Assembly: GCA_028456385.1 (NCBI GenBank)
Contig: JALNQF010000151.1
Location: forward strand, 43,831 to 107,830
Direction of reading: 5' to 3'
Length of the DNA stretch: 64,000 nt
From: Ophiosphaerella korrae
Lineage: Eukaryota; Ascomycota; Dothideomycetes; Pleosporales; Phaeosphaeriaceae
The notes beneath the pieces were generated by a model. The model was not told the origin of the DNA. It worked only from the letters and a program-made list of their open reading frames with translations, and ran no database searches. Below, piece after piece: positions 45,081 to 56,289 of the stretch. Within the stretch, counting starts at the first letter, position 1. Every line of letters starts with the position of its first letter. The position numbers were made by a program, and so were the translations under genes.

Positions 45081-46250
45081 TTATAATTCAGTAAGACTCA
45101 TTTCTCCTGCCGGACCATTGAATAATGGAGGCCACTTGTTAAGCATATTCTGAACGAGCATTTCAATGAAAGTTGTCCTTCTCAGCCTCGAAAGTGCCGG
45201 GAGACAGACCGTCACCAGTGCAATCTCAGTCTCAATAACGAACCAAAATATTCCATTTGAGAGCAATTCCGTACATCGTTAGCACACATACGAGTCGGAG
45301 ATGCAATAGCCCTACTCATTGGGTCTTTATGTTTCAAAGGAATCGATCCAATAGTAATGACTTTTTGTATCCACAGAAGTCTAATCAAGGACGCAAGTAT
45401 AGCCCTAAATTGCAGCATAAGTAGTAGAATTATTTGGAGACAATTGGGGCGTACAAGGACCCGAACAAGAACATGATCAGTACTCCAGTCTTGCGCGGTG
45501 TTGAAAGATGGAGTTTCCAGATAAGAGGTATTGGTACTAGTAGAATAATAGCGTCAGTGATGAAGTCTGACATAGCACATGCCCACATCAGAAGGAAATA
45601 GTTGATTGACTTTGAGCCTACTTCCTTTGATGGTTCCGTGCTCCAGTATGCGCGAATATCGTATGGTTGAACGGAGATAAAAGTGAGGACAAAGCCAAGA
45701 CCCCATAGAGCAACGGTCGTGATCGTGATGTTGATGCTGATGTTTCGAATATCGCAGAACCGCGATTTATCATACACGAAAACACTTCTGTAAAAGAGCA
45801 AAAAGCTCACTTTCATAACGGATAAGGAGATTACAGACATTAATATGACAGCAAATTCGATCTAATGCATGTCAGAACAATATATAAATCGAACGACTCA
45901 TACATACATTCCTATAGGTTCGATATACCTTCAACAACCTTCCGTGCAGTTCTAGCTCTGGTACTTGAGCCTCGGCTGGGTTAAATATGAAGCCTTTATA
46001 AACACTAACGAACAGCAATACTGCCGTACAAATGTTCAAAATCTAACTGTAAATAAGCCAGATAGGTACTTGCGCTCGTGTGGTGACCTACCAATGCTAG
46101 CACGATGAACCAGTCAGGCAGTGTCGGTTTCTGCCTGAAAATCCTTCTAATCCAGAGTCTCAGTGAAACAACAATTATGTCAAGTCCAAGTACCACAGCA
46201 ACTACACTAGTTGCCGCAGTAGAGGAAGTTATATTGAATCCCAGTGACAT
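45081..46250 (-). CDS. SAT4/rhodopsin-type seven-helix integral membrane protein
   Basis: Member of the large fungal family of rhodopsin-like (SAT4/Pth11-related) membrane proteins, often involved in surface sensing or in metabolite and virulence pathways. Five exons, 46250-46092, 46042-45929, 45861-45455, 45404-45275 and 45230-45081, with introns 49, 67, 50 and 44 bp, give 319 aa in one frame. Family landmarks: LRLWIRRIF after helix 1, VMKVSFLLFYRSVF at helix 3, the SVQPYDIRAYW loop, ACAMSDFITDAIILLVPIPLIWKLHL at helices 5-6, and RKTGVLIMFLFGSL at helix 7. No CFEM domain. The last intron (GTACGG donor, short) is the least certain. A frame without it would read on through VIETEIALVTVCLPAL after a shift, so the 3' end may be slightly damaged. 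Confidence 0.75.
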
Positions 46251-46537
46251 GGGTGCGTAATGTAGCGGATGGCGGAGCCTACTTACGGCGTTGTGCTATC
46301 TTTCTTTCATATGAGAAGATCGGGTAAGCACAATGTAGGTGGCGTAAACGGTACATACTCCGCTATTGGTTGGTAGGGCATCTATCCAATCACCTTGCGT
46401 TGCCGTGCTGCACAAGACTCCGGGTTCTCGGGTCTTACAGAATGCAATCTCACCAATTTCAAATATCTTGATCTTGATTCGCTGCCGATCTTGGATAGAA
46501 AAAATATATGGTTTGCAGCTCTTCTTAGTTACTATAT
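46251..46537. other. Promoter of the SAT4-family gene
   Basis: 287 bp between the SAT4-family start codon and the first transposon LTR. Short ORFs only. Confidence 0.4.
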
Positions 46538-46702
46538 TGTCGCAAGTTAGAGCTCCGCTCCATACAATTCAGGTAAGCCCGCAGCAGTAAGCGAGCCGCA
46601 CGAGCCGTTCGAGCTGCTCCACTGTATATAAGTAGCCCAGCTCAGATAGCTCTTCAATCAATGATCATCTCCCACTCATTCCTGAGCTCGCATCTCGCAA
46701 CA
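46538..46702 (+). repeat. Candidate Copia 5' LTR
   Basis: 165 bp from TGTCGCAAG to CTCGCAACA; the ends are near-perfect inverted repeats (7 of 9). A TATATA box at 46625-46630 gives it a promoter, and the primer-binding site starts on the next base. Start is inferred because no second LTR is in the window. Confidence 0.5.
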
Positions 46703-46719
46703 GTTATGAGCCCGGCGCT
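46703..46719 (+). other. Copia primer-binding site (half initiator-Met tRNA)
   Basis: GTTATGAGCCCGGCGCT immediately after the LTR CA end is complementary to the anticodon-stem half of fungal initiator-Met tRNA (GGGCTCATAAC core). This is the self-cut half-tRNA priming known for copia and Ty5 elements. Confidence 0.65.
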
Positions 46720-47099
46720 GAAAATCACTCGATAGTTCCATCCTGTGCACTGCAGCAAGAGATCGCGAGCTCAGTATACTCCCATCCTATCCCATCTTAT
46801 CTTATCTCATTTATCACTCAAACGTTCACGATGTCCTACAGCAAGATAACTCTACTTAACAAAGGCACTACCCTACTCAACGAACGCTTACAATAGCTAG
46901 TATAGTTCACACAACTCTACTACAACGCGCTCGAGCTAGGCATCTAGAAGCTCGTTAACCTAGAGGCTAATAACGCTCCTAATATGTACGCTAACAAACT
47001 AATTTAACCTAAACTAAAGAGCCTAGTATCTATAGAATAGGTAGCTGCCTACAAGCTTATAATAGATAAGTACTAGGCTAAAAAAGATACCTAGATATC

Positions 47100-47555
47100 T
47101 GTAACGGGTCGCCCTGTCGTCGACTGCAGGTGATCCTTCAGGGGTGTTGGTGGATTGAGAGGTGATGACAAAGCTCGTGTGGTGATCTGCAATAACTATG
47201 AACAATAGAAGATGTTTCACAACTGTCTTGTATTGGCGTTCCGTAGTCAAGGGATTGAATTGCCGATGCCATCCTAACGATGCGCATCCTGTTGACTATA
47301 TACTCATTGTGATCTGTTCGTGCGACATTACAGATCGCCTTTAATCTGTCGCACGTGATTACAGATCACTCTAATCTGTTATGCGTCATCACAGATCACT
47401 TTAATCTGTCGCACGTGATTACAGATCACTGCTACGTGTCCCAATTGTAGGTGGTTTCCTAATCAAGGTCGTTACCCCGCTCGTCCTATACTTTGTTAGC
47501 GTCTAAGTTAGGATTAATTAGTTCTATCTTAATTTCTCTTATTACATCTATAATA
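47100..47555 (-). repeat. 3' LTR of element C, partly un-mutated
   Basis: 456 bp; plus strand begins TGTAACGGGTC and ends CTATAATA, where a terminal CA appears changed to TA. About 47100-47480 has normal base composition with CpG and CpA present. About 47490-47555 and everything to its right is AT-only in style. It aligns with the 429-bp LTRs of element B. Confidence 0.78.
47313..47430 (-). repeat. 30-bp tandem hairpin repeats inside LTR
   Basis: Three to four copies of a 30-bp unit with ATCTGT and ACAGAT arms around a variable centre (TCGCACGTGATT or TATGCGTCATC), so each unit can fold. Counterparts in element B LTRs survive only as repeated AATCTATAATCTA-type sequence. Possible promoter or enhancer units of the LTR. 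Confidence 0.7.
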
Positions 47556-48179
47556 CTATCTCTACTTCTAGGTAGGTCTTTATTTTCCTACTCTAGAGTT
47601 AAAGTTATTAATCTTATTTCCTTATTAATATTAAGTTCTTTATTCTCTATCTCTATACCTACTAAATTTACTCTTTATTACCTTTAATTAGTAGACTACG
47701 TATTATATTATAGTATTAAAATATTTCCTTATTCTTATTATAAGTCTTCTATTTCTCTATTAACTTACTTTTCTTTAAAATATAGTAAGGCTTATAAAGT
47801 ATATATTTATACTAATATATATTTTTCTTATAAAGTATAAGTTTATTAAGCTTATTTATATATCTATACTTAATTATAATAAGAAGAGCTATTAACTATA
47901 CTTAAAATAAATTATTATTATAGATTATAGAAGCTAAAAAGAAGTATAACTAGATTCTAAGTATATAAGTAAAAAACTATACTTATTTAGTTTATTTTTA
48001 TAAGATAAAAGCTTTAAATAATAAGAAGTTTATTATATAAGCTATTTTCTTAGAGTTTAAGTTAGACTTTAAGTCTATAATAAAGGCTACTTAGGTTCTT
48101 ATTATATTAGGTATATCTAGTACTTCTCTACTTATTATTAGTAACGTAAGTCTTTTCTATTTACTACTAAGTAATCTAA

Positions 48180-50291
48180 AAAGTTTTAACTTTAGAACTC
48201 CTTTAGTTTTTTAGAGTAGTTAAGATTATCTTCTAGTTTCTATATATCTTCTTATAGTTAACCTTTTTTATTTATACTTATCTATTTTACTAGATAGTAG
48301 TTTCTTCTATTATAGAATTAGTACTATAGAATTATTAAAAGGTAGCTAAAAGATAATAGTACTTACTATAAGCTATAAGAGATAGTAAAAAGATAATAGA
48401 TAGTATTTAATAGTACTACTAGTATCTAAGAGAGAATAATACTTACTTTACTCTTTTTATAAGTATTAAGCCTTTTATATACCTATATAGTATACTAGCT
48501 TTACTTTAGATTATAACTATATAATATTATAATCTTTAGTATATTAGCTTTACTTTTAACTTATACTAGAGTTTATAAAAGTCTTAAGTATTTAATAAAC
48601 TTTTATTATAAGAATTTCTTTTACTTTATATATAAGTAGTTTTACTTCTTATAGTACTTTTTTTAGTAGTACTATATAGAATATTAGGTATTTCTTTATT
48701 TTATCTAGTAGCTTTAGTTTAAATATAACTAGTATAATTTCTTTTTTAATTTTATATAGTTTTATCTTAATATAATTTAGTTTAGAACTTAATTACTTAC
48801 TTTTAATATTTCTTTATATTAACTATACTTTTTCTCTTTCTTTAAATTAAAGTCTTTCTTAGTATTTCTTATTATAGTACTTTACTATTTAATTTTATAG
48901 AAATTTTATATCTTATTATAGTTAATTATATATTTCTTTAAGTCTATTTATAAAGTTTTCTTATCTTAGAAACTAAAATACTTAAAATCTTAGTATTTAA
49001 TATATATTAAAGTTAAATCTATAGTTTATAAAAAAAGTAATACTTTTATTACTATATTCTTTACGCTATTATATACTAACTATACTAGAGGTAGTAATTA
49101 TACTTAATTATTCTAGTTATAGTTAAAGTAGTATCTTAAGTACTATTTTACTATCTAGTTTATATATTCTAATTATTTATCTATTTATAAGTAGTATACT
49201 ATTAATATTATATACTAGATTTCTAATAATACTACTATTATTTTCTATAATTTTAATATAAATCTTATATCTCTATTTATAGTAATTTTATCTAGAATAC
49301 TATACTAGCTAACTATAGTTCTTAGTACTTAGTATATAGTAACTTTTATTCTACTTTTCTCTTTATATAGTCTAAAGTATAAGTACTTTATAAATTTATT
49401 TACTATTATTAAGATTTTATTATACTTAATACTTAATATTAAGTTTTTAGACTTTAGTAGTTTTATAATAAAGTCTATTATAATAACTCTTTATAGTTAT
49501 TCTAGTATTTTAACTAGTTATAGTATTCTATATAGTATATATCTATTATACTTATTTCTATAATATTTTATATAGTCTTATAGTACTTTTATTACTAGTT
49601 ATTTTACTTTTAAGATATAGTAGTCTTTTAGAAGCCTATCTAATATTTTATTAATACTTTAATATCTATATACTAGTAGTTTATAAAACTATTATATAAA
49701 TTCTTTTTATATTTTACTTAGTATATACGTTTTTCTATAGGCTTTTATAATTTCTTTTTAGATTTTAAGTTTTTTTATTTTTTTAGAAGCTTTTTCTATT
49801 TCTTTCTAAATCTATTTATTTAGCTTACTACTTTTTCTTTTAAGTATTATAGCTATCTTAAGTATATTTAAAACTAAATATCTTTTTTTATTCTTAACTA
49901 GAACTATACTAGTAGTATTTACTTCTTTTTATAAATCTAGTCTTTTACTTAAAGTAACTATAAATTAATTATCTTTACTTTTAGTATATATAATTTTTAT
50001 ATTAAATATTAGTAAGAACTCTTACTATCTTATATAGTATTATAATAAATCTTTATTTATTATAAATCTTATAAAATTCTTATAATCTATATAGACTTTT
50101 ATTTAGTATTTTACTCTTTATAAGTATACTTTCTATTACTTAAATACTTTATAGATTACTAGTATTTCTTTATTATAAATAAAGTAGTTAAGCTCTACTA
50201 GCTTTATTTTCTTAGAGAAATATTTAACTAAGTATTTTTACTTTATATCTTAGTCTACTTATATTAGTACTATTCTATAGACTAAGTTAGA
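48180..50291 (-). pseudogene. Degraded pol 3' region of element C
   Basis: RNase H, integrase and chromodomain coding remains recognisable by alignment to A and B. No uninterrupted frame above about 30 codons. Cys, Gln and Trp positions are replaced by Tyr codons and stops. Confidence 0.7.
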
Positions 50292-50678
50292 TATTATAGC
50301 TATAATAAGAAAAAACTAATTTAAGTTAATTAGCTTTACTATAGATAATAAAAGTACGTATAACTTATAAAGTAATAAACTTAATTAAGAAACTAACTAT
50401 AATAGAGATATGTAATAAATTTATAATTTATAATCTTAGTAAATATAAAGTATAAAGCTAGCTAAAGAGCTTAAGTATATAGTTAGTAATAATACGTATT
50501 ATTAGGATAGTATTAGTAATCTAATCTCTAACCTAGAACGCTAATACTTAATATTATATATATAAATTAACTATTATTTATAGTTATTACTAATTATAAT
50601 ATAAGCTTTTGTTATTACTTTATAATCTACTAATAACCTAAAAGTTACTAGGAAGTTAACTCTAGTAACTCTATTATA
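50292..50678 (+). repeat. 5' LTR of element A
   Basis: 387 bp from TATTATAGC to CTCTATTATA. The same start motif recurs at 63769. The internal region begins CCTTACTAATTTAG exactly as after the 5' LTR of element B. TG...CA ends appear as TA...TA, the expected RIP product. Confidence 0.75.
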
Positions 50679-50829
50679 CCTTACTAATTTAGTTATTATA
50701 AGAAGTAAAGCGTAAGTAGTATATAGTCTAGCTAATATAATAGTAGAAAGTTTAACTAAATAAATAGCTAAAGTACCTAGAAGTAGTTATAAATTAGATA
50801 GTATAGTATAAGAAATAATTAAAGATTAT

Positions 50830-53800
50830 ATAAATAACCTAATCTTAGATAAAAAAGATATAAAGATAGTAATTAATACTTTAGAAATATAAAATAAAGA
50901 ACTTTAAAACTATATAAAGTAAAATAAAGTATAAATTAAAGCTATTATTAAAGAGTAGAACTAAATAAAACTAAATATATAAAGACTAGAAATAAGTATA
51001 AAAAAGAAACTACTTAAGATACTAGTACTTAAGAAATTTAATAGAATAAGAGAGAAACTAAAACCCTTTATAGTATTAGTATAACTCTAAATAGATATAT
51101 AAGTACTATACTTTAAAGAAGATATAATAAAATAGTTTAAACCTAACTAGATAAACTATATAATATACGCTCTAATAATATAGAAAGATAAAACTAAAGC
51201 TATCTTTAGAAGTTATAAATACTTTACTAAGTAAATAAGAGTAGTATTTAGAGATATAAATATTACCTAATAAGTAGAAGAAAAACTTAAAAGGCTTATA
51301 TAAAGTAAGAGTATTCCTAAATATATATTATAATTTAAATAAAGATAAAATATAAAAATTTAATATAAAATAATTTATATAGAAAAACCTAAGATACTAG
51401 AAGCTCTAAAGTAATAAGTAATATAAATTAATAATAATCTTTAAGAATAGAAAAAGAATTAGTATAGTAGCTAACCTAGAAACTAAGATATTAGAAACTC
51501 TATAATCCTTAACACTAATAAGGATAGGAAGAAAAAAAAGAATAAAGATTTTACGTACTTTAACTATAGTAAAAAAAGCTACTACGTAAGAAACTACTAG
51601 TTATAAAAAAAAAAGATATAGTATATTATAAGTATAAAAAACTAAAATACTTTATAAAAGACTATAAAAGTAAAAACTATAAAAAAGATAAAGAAGCCTA
51701 ATTAAAAATAACTAAAAGTAAAAAAGAAGTACTAAAAGTATAAGCTAAGTCTTAAGAAAAAGTAGCTAGAAGTAAAGAAATATAATATATAATACTCTAT
51801 TAGATATTTTATTATAAAGATAACTACTATATATATATCTTTTTAGTAAGTAGAGAGTAAGATAGTTCTTATAAAAGAATAAAGTAGTAGTAATAAAAGA
51901 AAGAATAAAAGTATAGCTAGAAGAAATAGCTTACGTAATAGACTTACTAATAGAAGACTTAGAAAAGGAAAAACTCTAGATTTAATTAATCTAGGCTAAA
52001 AGACTAGTACTAAATAAAGAGACTACTATAGCTCTTTCTAAAAAACTAAAAGAAAGTAAAAAAGAAGTTAGTATAAAGGTATAGAGTATACCTAGCTAGA
52101 TATATATAGCTATAATAGCTATATAATAATAGATAGAAAGGAATAAAGTAAATAATAAAAGTTTATTTAGAAATACTTACTAGTTATAAGTATAGAAGAA
52201 GTATATAAAGACTAGAAAGAATATAACCTTAAAGAAATAAAGTTTATACTATTTTAAGAATAGATAAAATAATATATAGTTATAGTAAGAAGAATACCTA
52301 TATAAAAAGAATAGTAGTTCTTTATAAAAAAAAATATAATAGATTAATAAAGCCTATATACGAAGAATACTAGTAGTATACTATATCCTAACTATAGATA
52401 TACTTAGAAAAGATAAATACTAGGAAAGAGATAATAAAATAATAGACCTAAAATATCTAGTATACTTTAAAGTATTATAGATATTATACCTAGATAAGAA
52501 TTATATTATATATAAGAACTCTAAAGTAAATAATTATATATAGCTTATATAAAGAAAAGGCTATAATTATATAAGAGTAATTTTAGTAAAAGATATCTAA
52601 GGATAAGAGATAATACTAGAAGAAAGTTACGTAGTAGTAAGGCCTAGACTAAAACTATCTAAGAAATACGTCTAAAGAAGACTATAGTATAAATATACAA
52701 ATAATAAATATCTAAAATATAAAGAATATAAACTTAAAGTAAAGCTATAGCTTTATAAAGATAGATAATTTAGAAAATTACCTAAGCTAAAGTAGCTAGA
52801 AAGTATAAGAAGCCTATATATTATAAAAAAGAGTATATACTAAAAAAAGAAACTATAACTAATAATTAATAGTAGAGCTATAAAGAACTTTATATCTAAG
52901 AAGTTTATAAAAAAATAAGAAATATATTATATAATAAAAAAATATCCTTAATAACTAAGTATAATTAAAGGAAAACTATTCTAAAAACTTATTAGGTTTA
53001 AGAAAGTTCTCTCTATACTAGAACTAGAAGAGATAAAGATTAAAAATATAGTTATAGATATAATAACAATTAATAATAAACAAGATATAATATTAGGTAT
53101 ACTATAGTTATAGATAACTAACTTATATATTAATTAAAGAATAAAAAAAATTAACTACTATAAAATAAAGATATTAAAAGCTAATATAAGTACTTATAAA
53201 AGAGAATTCCTTAAAAAATATAAGAAATAAAAAAAATAGATTATAGAACCTAAAGACTACTTTCTAGAATATTAGCTATAGGACTTAGCGATAGTACTAG
53301 TAGAAGATAAAGACGTAAGATAGAGCCTAGTCTATAAGAAAACTAAAGAAGAATTTAAAATTAAATAAGTATTTATTAAAAATATAATAAAGAAAAAATA
53401 GATATAAGAATCTAAATCTTTAGTAGTATATAGACTTATATTTATAGATAAAAAGAGAATAAATAATAAAAGACCCTACGTAGATTTTAAAAAGACTAAT
53501 ATAATTATAAGTAAAAACTAATACTCTTTACTATAAATAGATAAAATATAAGATAAGTTATAGAAAGTAAAAATCTTTATAAAACTAGATATCTAAAACG
53601 CCTACTACTAAATTAGAATTAAGAAAAGTAATAAATAGAAAATAGTATTTAGAATATAATATAAACTATTTAAGTATATAGTTATACCTTTTAGATTAAT
53701 AAATATACTAGTAGTATTTTAAAGAAGAATTAATATAGTACTAAGAGAGTACCTAGATATATTTATATTTATATACCTAGACAATATCTTTATATTCTTA

Positions 53801-55698
53801 GAAATAGAAGAAGAATACGTATAATACGTATATAAAGTACTAGAAAAACTAGTAGAAAATAAACTATTTCTTAAAATAAGAAAATACAAGTTCTATATAA
53901 AAGAAATAGATTTCTTTAGATTTATTATAAAACAAGGAAAAATTAAAATTAACCTAGAAAAAATTAAGTTAAATAATAAATAGCTAATACAAAAGAACCT
54001 AAAAGAAGAATAATAATTTTATAGGTTAGTAAACTTTTATAGAAAACTAATAGTAAGATAGTTTAAAGATATAGAACCTATAATAAAACTTATAAAAAAG
54101 GATACGCTATTTAAATAGATATAAGAATATAATAAAGTATTTAATATAATTAAAAGAAAGTTTATAAAAAATCTAGTTATTAGAATATATAACCTAGACC
54201 TACTAGTAATAGTAAAAATAGACGTATCTAACTTAGTCTATAGAATAGTACTAATACAAGAAGACCTAAAAACTAAAAAAGAGTACTTAGTTAAATACTT
54301 TTCTAAGAAAATAAAGCTAGTAGAGCTTAACTACTCTATCTATAATAAAGAGATACTAGTAATCTATAAAGTATTTAAATAATAGAGAGTATACCTATAA
54401 AGAGTAAAATATTAAATAAAAGTCTATATAGACTATAAAAATCTTATAGAATTTATAATAAATAAGGACTTATTATAATACTATATAAGATAGTAGGAAT
54501 TCTTATTAATATTTAACCTAGAAATTATATATATAAAAAGGAAAGATAACTAATTTATAAATACTCTTAGTAAAAGACTAGACTTATAAGAAGAAGTAAA
54601 TATAACTAGTATAGTTCTAGTTAAGAATAAAGAAAGATACTTAGTCTTAAATATACCTAAAATAGCTACAATACTTAAAAGAATAAGTAGTAAGCTAAAT
54701 AAATAGATTTAGAAAATAATAAAAGAAACTTCTAAAGAAATAAAAAAACTTAAAACTTAAGATAGACTTATATAAGCCTATAGAAAAACGTATATTCTAA
54801 AAAAAATATAAAAAGAATTTATATAATAATTCTATAAACTACTAGCTTATAGATACTAAGGAATTAAAAAAATACTAAATAAGCTCTTAAAAGACTATTA
54901 TATCTTAAAAGTAAAGTAATTAGTAGAAGAAGTACTATAAGATTATATAGAATACTATAGAAATAAGTATAATAGATATATACTATATAGAATACTATAA
55001 CTAGTTAAAGTACTAAAATAACTCTAGAGAGTAATAATAATAAAGTTTATTATAAAGTTACTTAAGTTAAAAGACTTAATATTAGGAGTTAAATATAATA
55101 GAATCCTAATAATAGTAGATAAGCTTATAAAGTATTTATACTTTAGACTATATAAAGAAAAAAGTAGGATAGAAGTTACTATATACTAGGTTTTAGTAAC
55201 TATAATTAGCTAATATAGTCTTCTAGATAAGATTATTATAGATAGAGATATAAGATTTATATTAAAACTATAGGGAATAATAATAGTATAATTAGAGATA
55301 AAGTACGTAATATTAATAGTATATTATATATAGATAGATAGATAATCTAAATAAATAAACTAGATAGTAGAATAATACTTAAGATACTACTTTAACTATA
55401 ACTAAAATAATTAGGTATAATTATTACCTATAGTATAGTTAGTATATAATAGCGTAAAGAATATAGTAATAAGAATATTACTTTTCTTTATAAACTATAG
55501 ATTTAACCTTAATATATATAGAATACTAAAAAATATAAAATCTTAAACTCTAAGAAGAGAAAACTTTATAAATAAGCTAAAAGATATATATAATTAACTA
55601 TAATAAAACGTAGAATTCTTAAATAATTAAATAGTAAAGTACTATAATAAAAAGTATAGAGAGAGACTTTAATTTAGAGAGAGAGAAAAAGTATAATT
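50830..55698 (+). pseudogene. Degraded gag-pol of element A (gag to integrase)
   Basis: In order: gag; two zinc knuckles with Cys replaced by Tyr (YFNYSKKSYYVRNY at about 51553-51595, second at 51625-51680); retropepsin with active-site triad changed to NSRA (about 52870); reverse transcriptase (53430-53950) with YLDN in place of YLDD (53785); RNase H (54200-54500); integrase HHCC and catalytic core (54780-55540). Order protease-RT-RNase H-integrase defines Ty3/Gypsy. Stop codons are mostly TAG/TAA at Gln or Trp positions. Confidence 0.8.
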
Positions 55699-55703
55699 AG
55701 TAA
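55699..55703. repeat. Left target-site duplication of element B
   Basis: AGTAA directly before the 5' LTR; repeated at 62737-62741 directly after the 3' LTR. With one copy removed the flanks join to match element B's own integrase/chromodomain junction without a gap. Confidence 0.88.
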
Positions 55704-56132
55704 TATTATAGGTGTAATAGAAGGAATTAAGATAGAACTAATTAGTCTTAACTTAGGTACTAACAAAGTATAAGACAAGTAAAGTAATAATCTTAATTAG
55801 GAGACTATATATAACTAGGACACCTAGTATAATCTATAATCTATAGACTCTTAGCGTTAATAGATTATAGATTAAGACAATCTATAATCTACTAGTCTTA
55901 GTAACTATAGATTATAGATTATAATAAGTATATAGTTAGAAGGATATATATTATTAGGATAGTATTAGTAATTTAATCCTTTAACTATAGAACGCTAATA
56001 CAAGATAGTTACAAAATATCTTCTATTATTTATAGTTATTATAGATTACCTCTTAAGCTTTTACTTTTAACTCTTAATCTACTAACTCTTTTAAGATAAG
56101 TACCTATAGTTAACAATAGGTAGCCTATTATA
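55704..56132 (+). repeat. 5' LTR of element B
   Basis: 429 bp, TATTATAGG to CCTATTATA. Differs from the 3' LTR by a small number of substitutions, those I saw being transitions (for example C/T within the ACTAAYAAAG segment). Confidence 0.9.
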
Positions 56133-56289
56133 CCTTACTAATTTAGTTATTATAAGAAGTAAAGCGTAGGTAGTATATAGTTTAGCTAATATAATAGTAG
56201 AAAGTTTAACTAAATAATTAAGTAAAGCCCCTAAAAGTAGTCCTAAATTAGATAGTACTATATAAGAAATAATTAAAGGTTGTCTTAAC

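Larger units (their letters stand above)
46538..47099 (+). mobile_element. 5' fragment of a Copia-type LTR retrotransposon
   Basis: A candidate LTR (46538-46702) is followed directly by a primer-binding site complementary to initiator-Met tRNA cut at the anticodon, an A/C-rich leader and, at 46831, an ATG opening a gag-like frame (MSYSKITLLNKGTTLLNERL, then TAG). The frame has several TAG/TAA codons where Gln or Trp would be expected and breaks off at 47099, where the LTR of a Gypsy element begins. So the Copia copy was hit by a later insertion. Confidence 0.65.
47100..50291 (-). mobile_element. Ty3/Gypsy chromovirus-like element C (3' part, minus strand), RIP-degraded
   Basis: Read on the minus strand from 50291 to 47100: RNase H region (SNLVYRIVL, then KYFSKKIKLVELNYFIYNKE; about 50290-50100), integrase zinc and core regions (about 49820-49000), chromodomain-like stretch and acidic tail (about 48350-48180), 3' non-coding region, and LTR 47555-47100. 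It aligns along its length with elements A and B in inverse orientation. The 5' part is cut off at 50291 by element A and should continue beyond the window. Frames are full of TAG/TAA. Confidence 0.8.

Noticed and set aside
47023..47250. 75-codon minus-strand ORF
   Set aside because: Falls across the unmutated LTR of element C and the flanking Copia fragment; not conserved as protein in the element B LTR.
47493..47687. 64-codon hydrophobic plus-strand ORF
   Set aside because: Antisense to the LTR and 3' region of element C; hydrophobicity is an artefact of T-rich codons.
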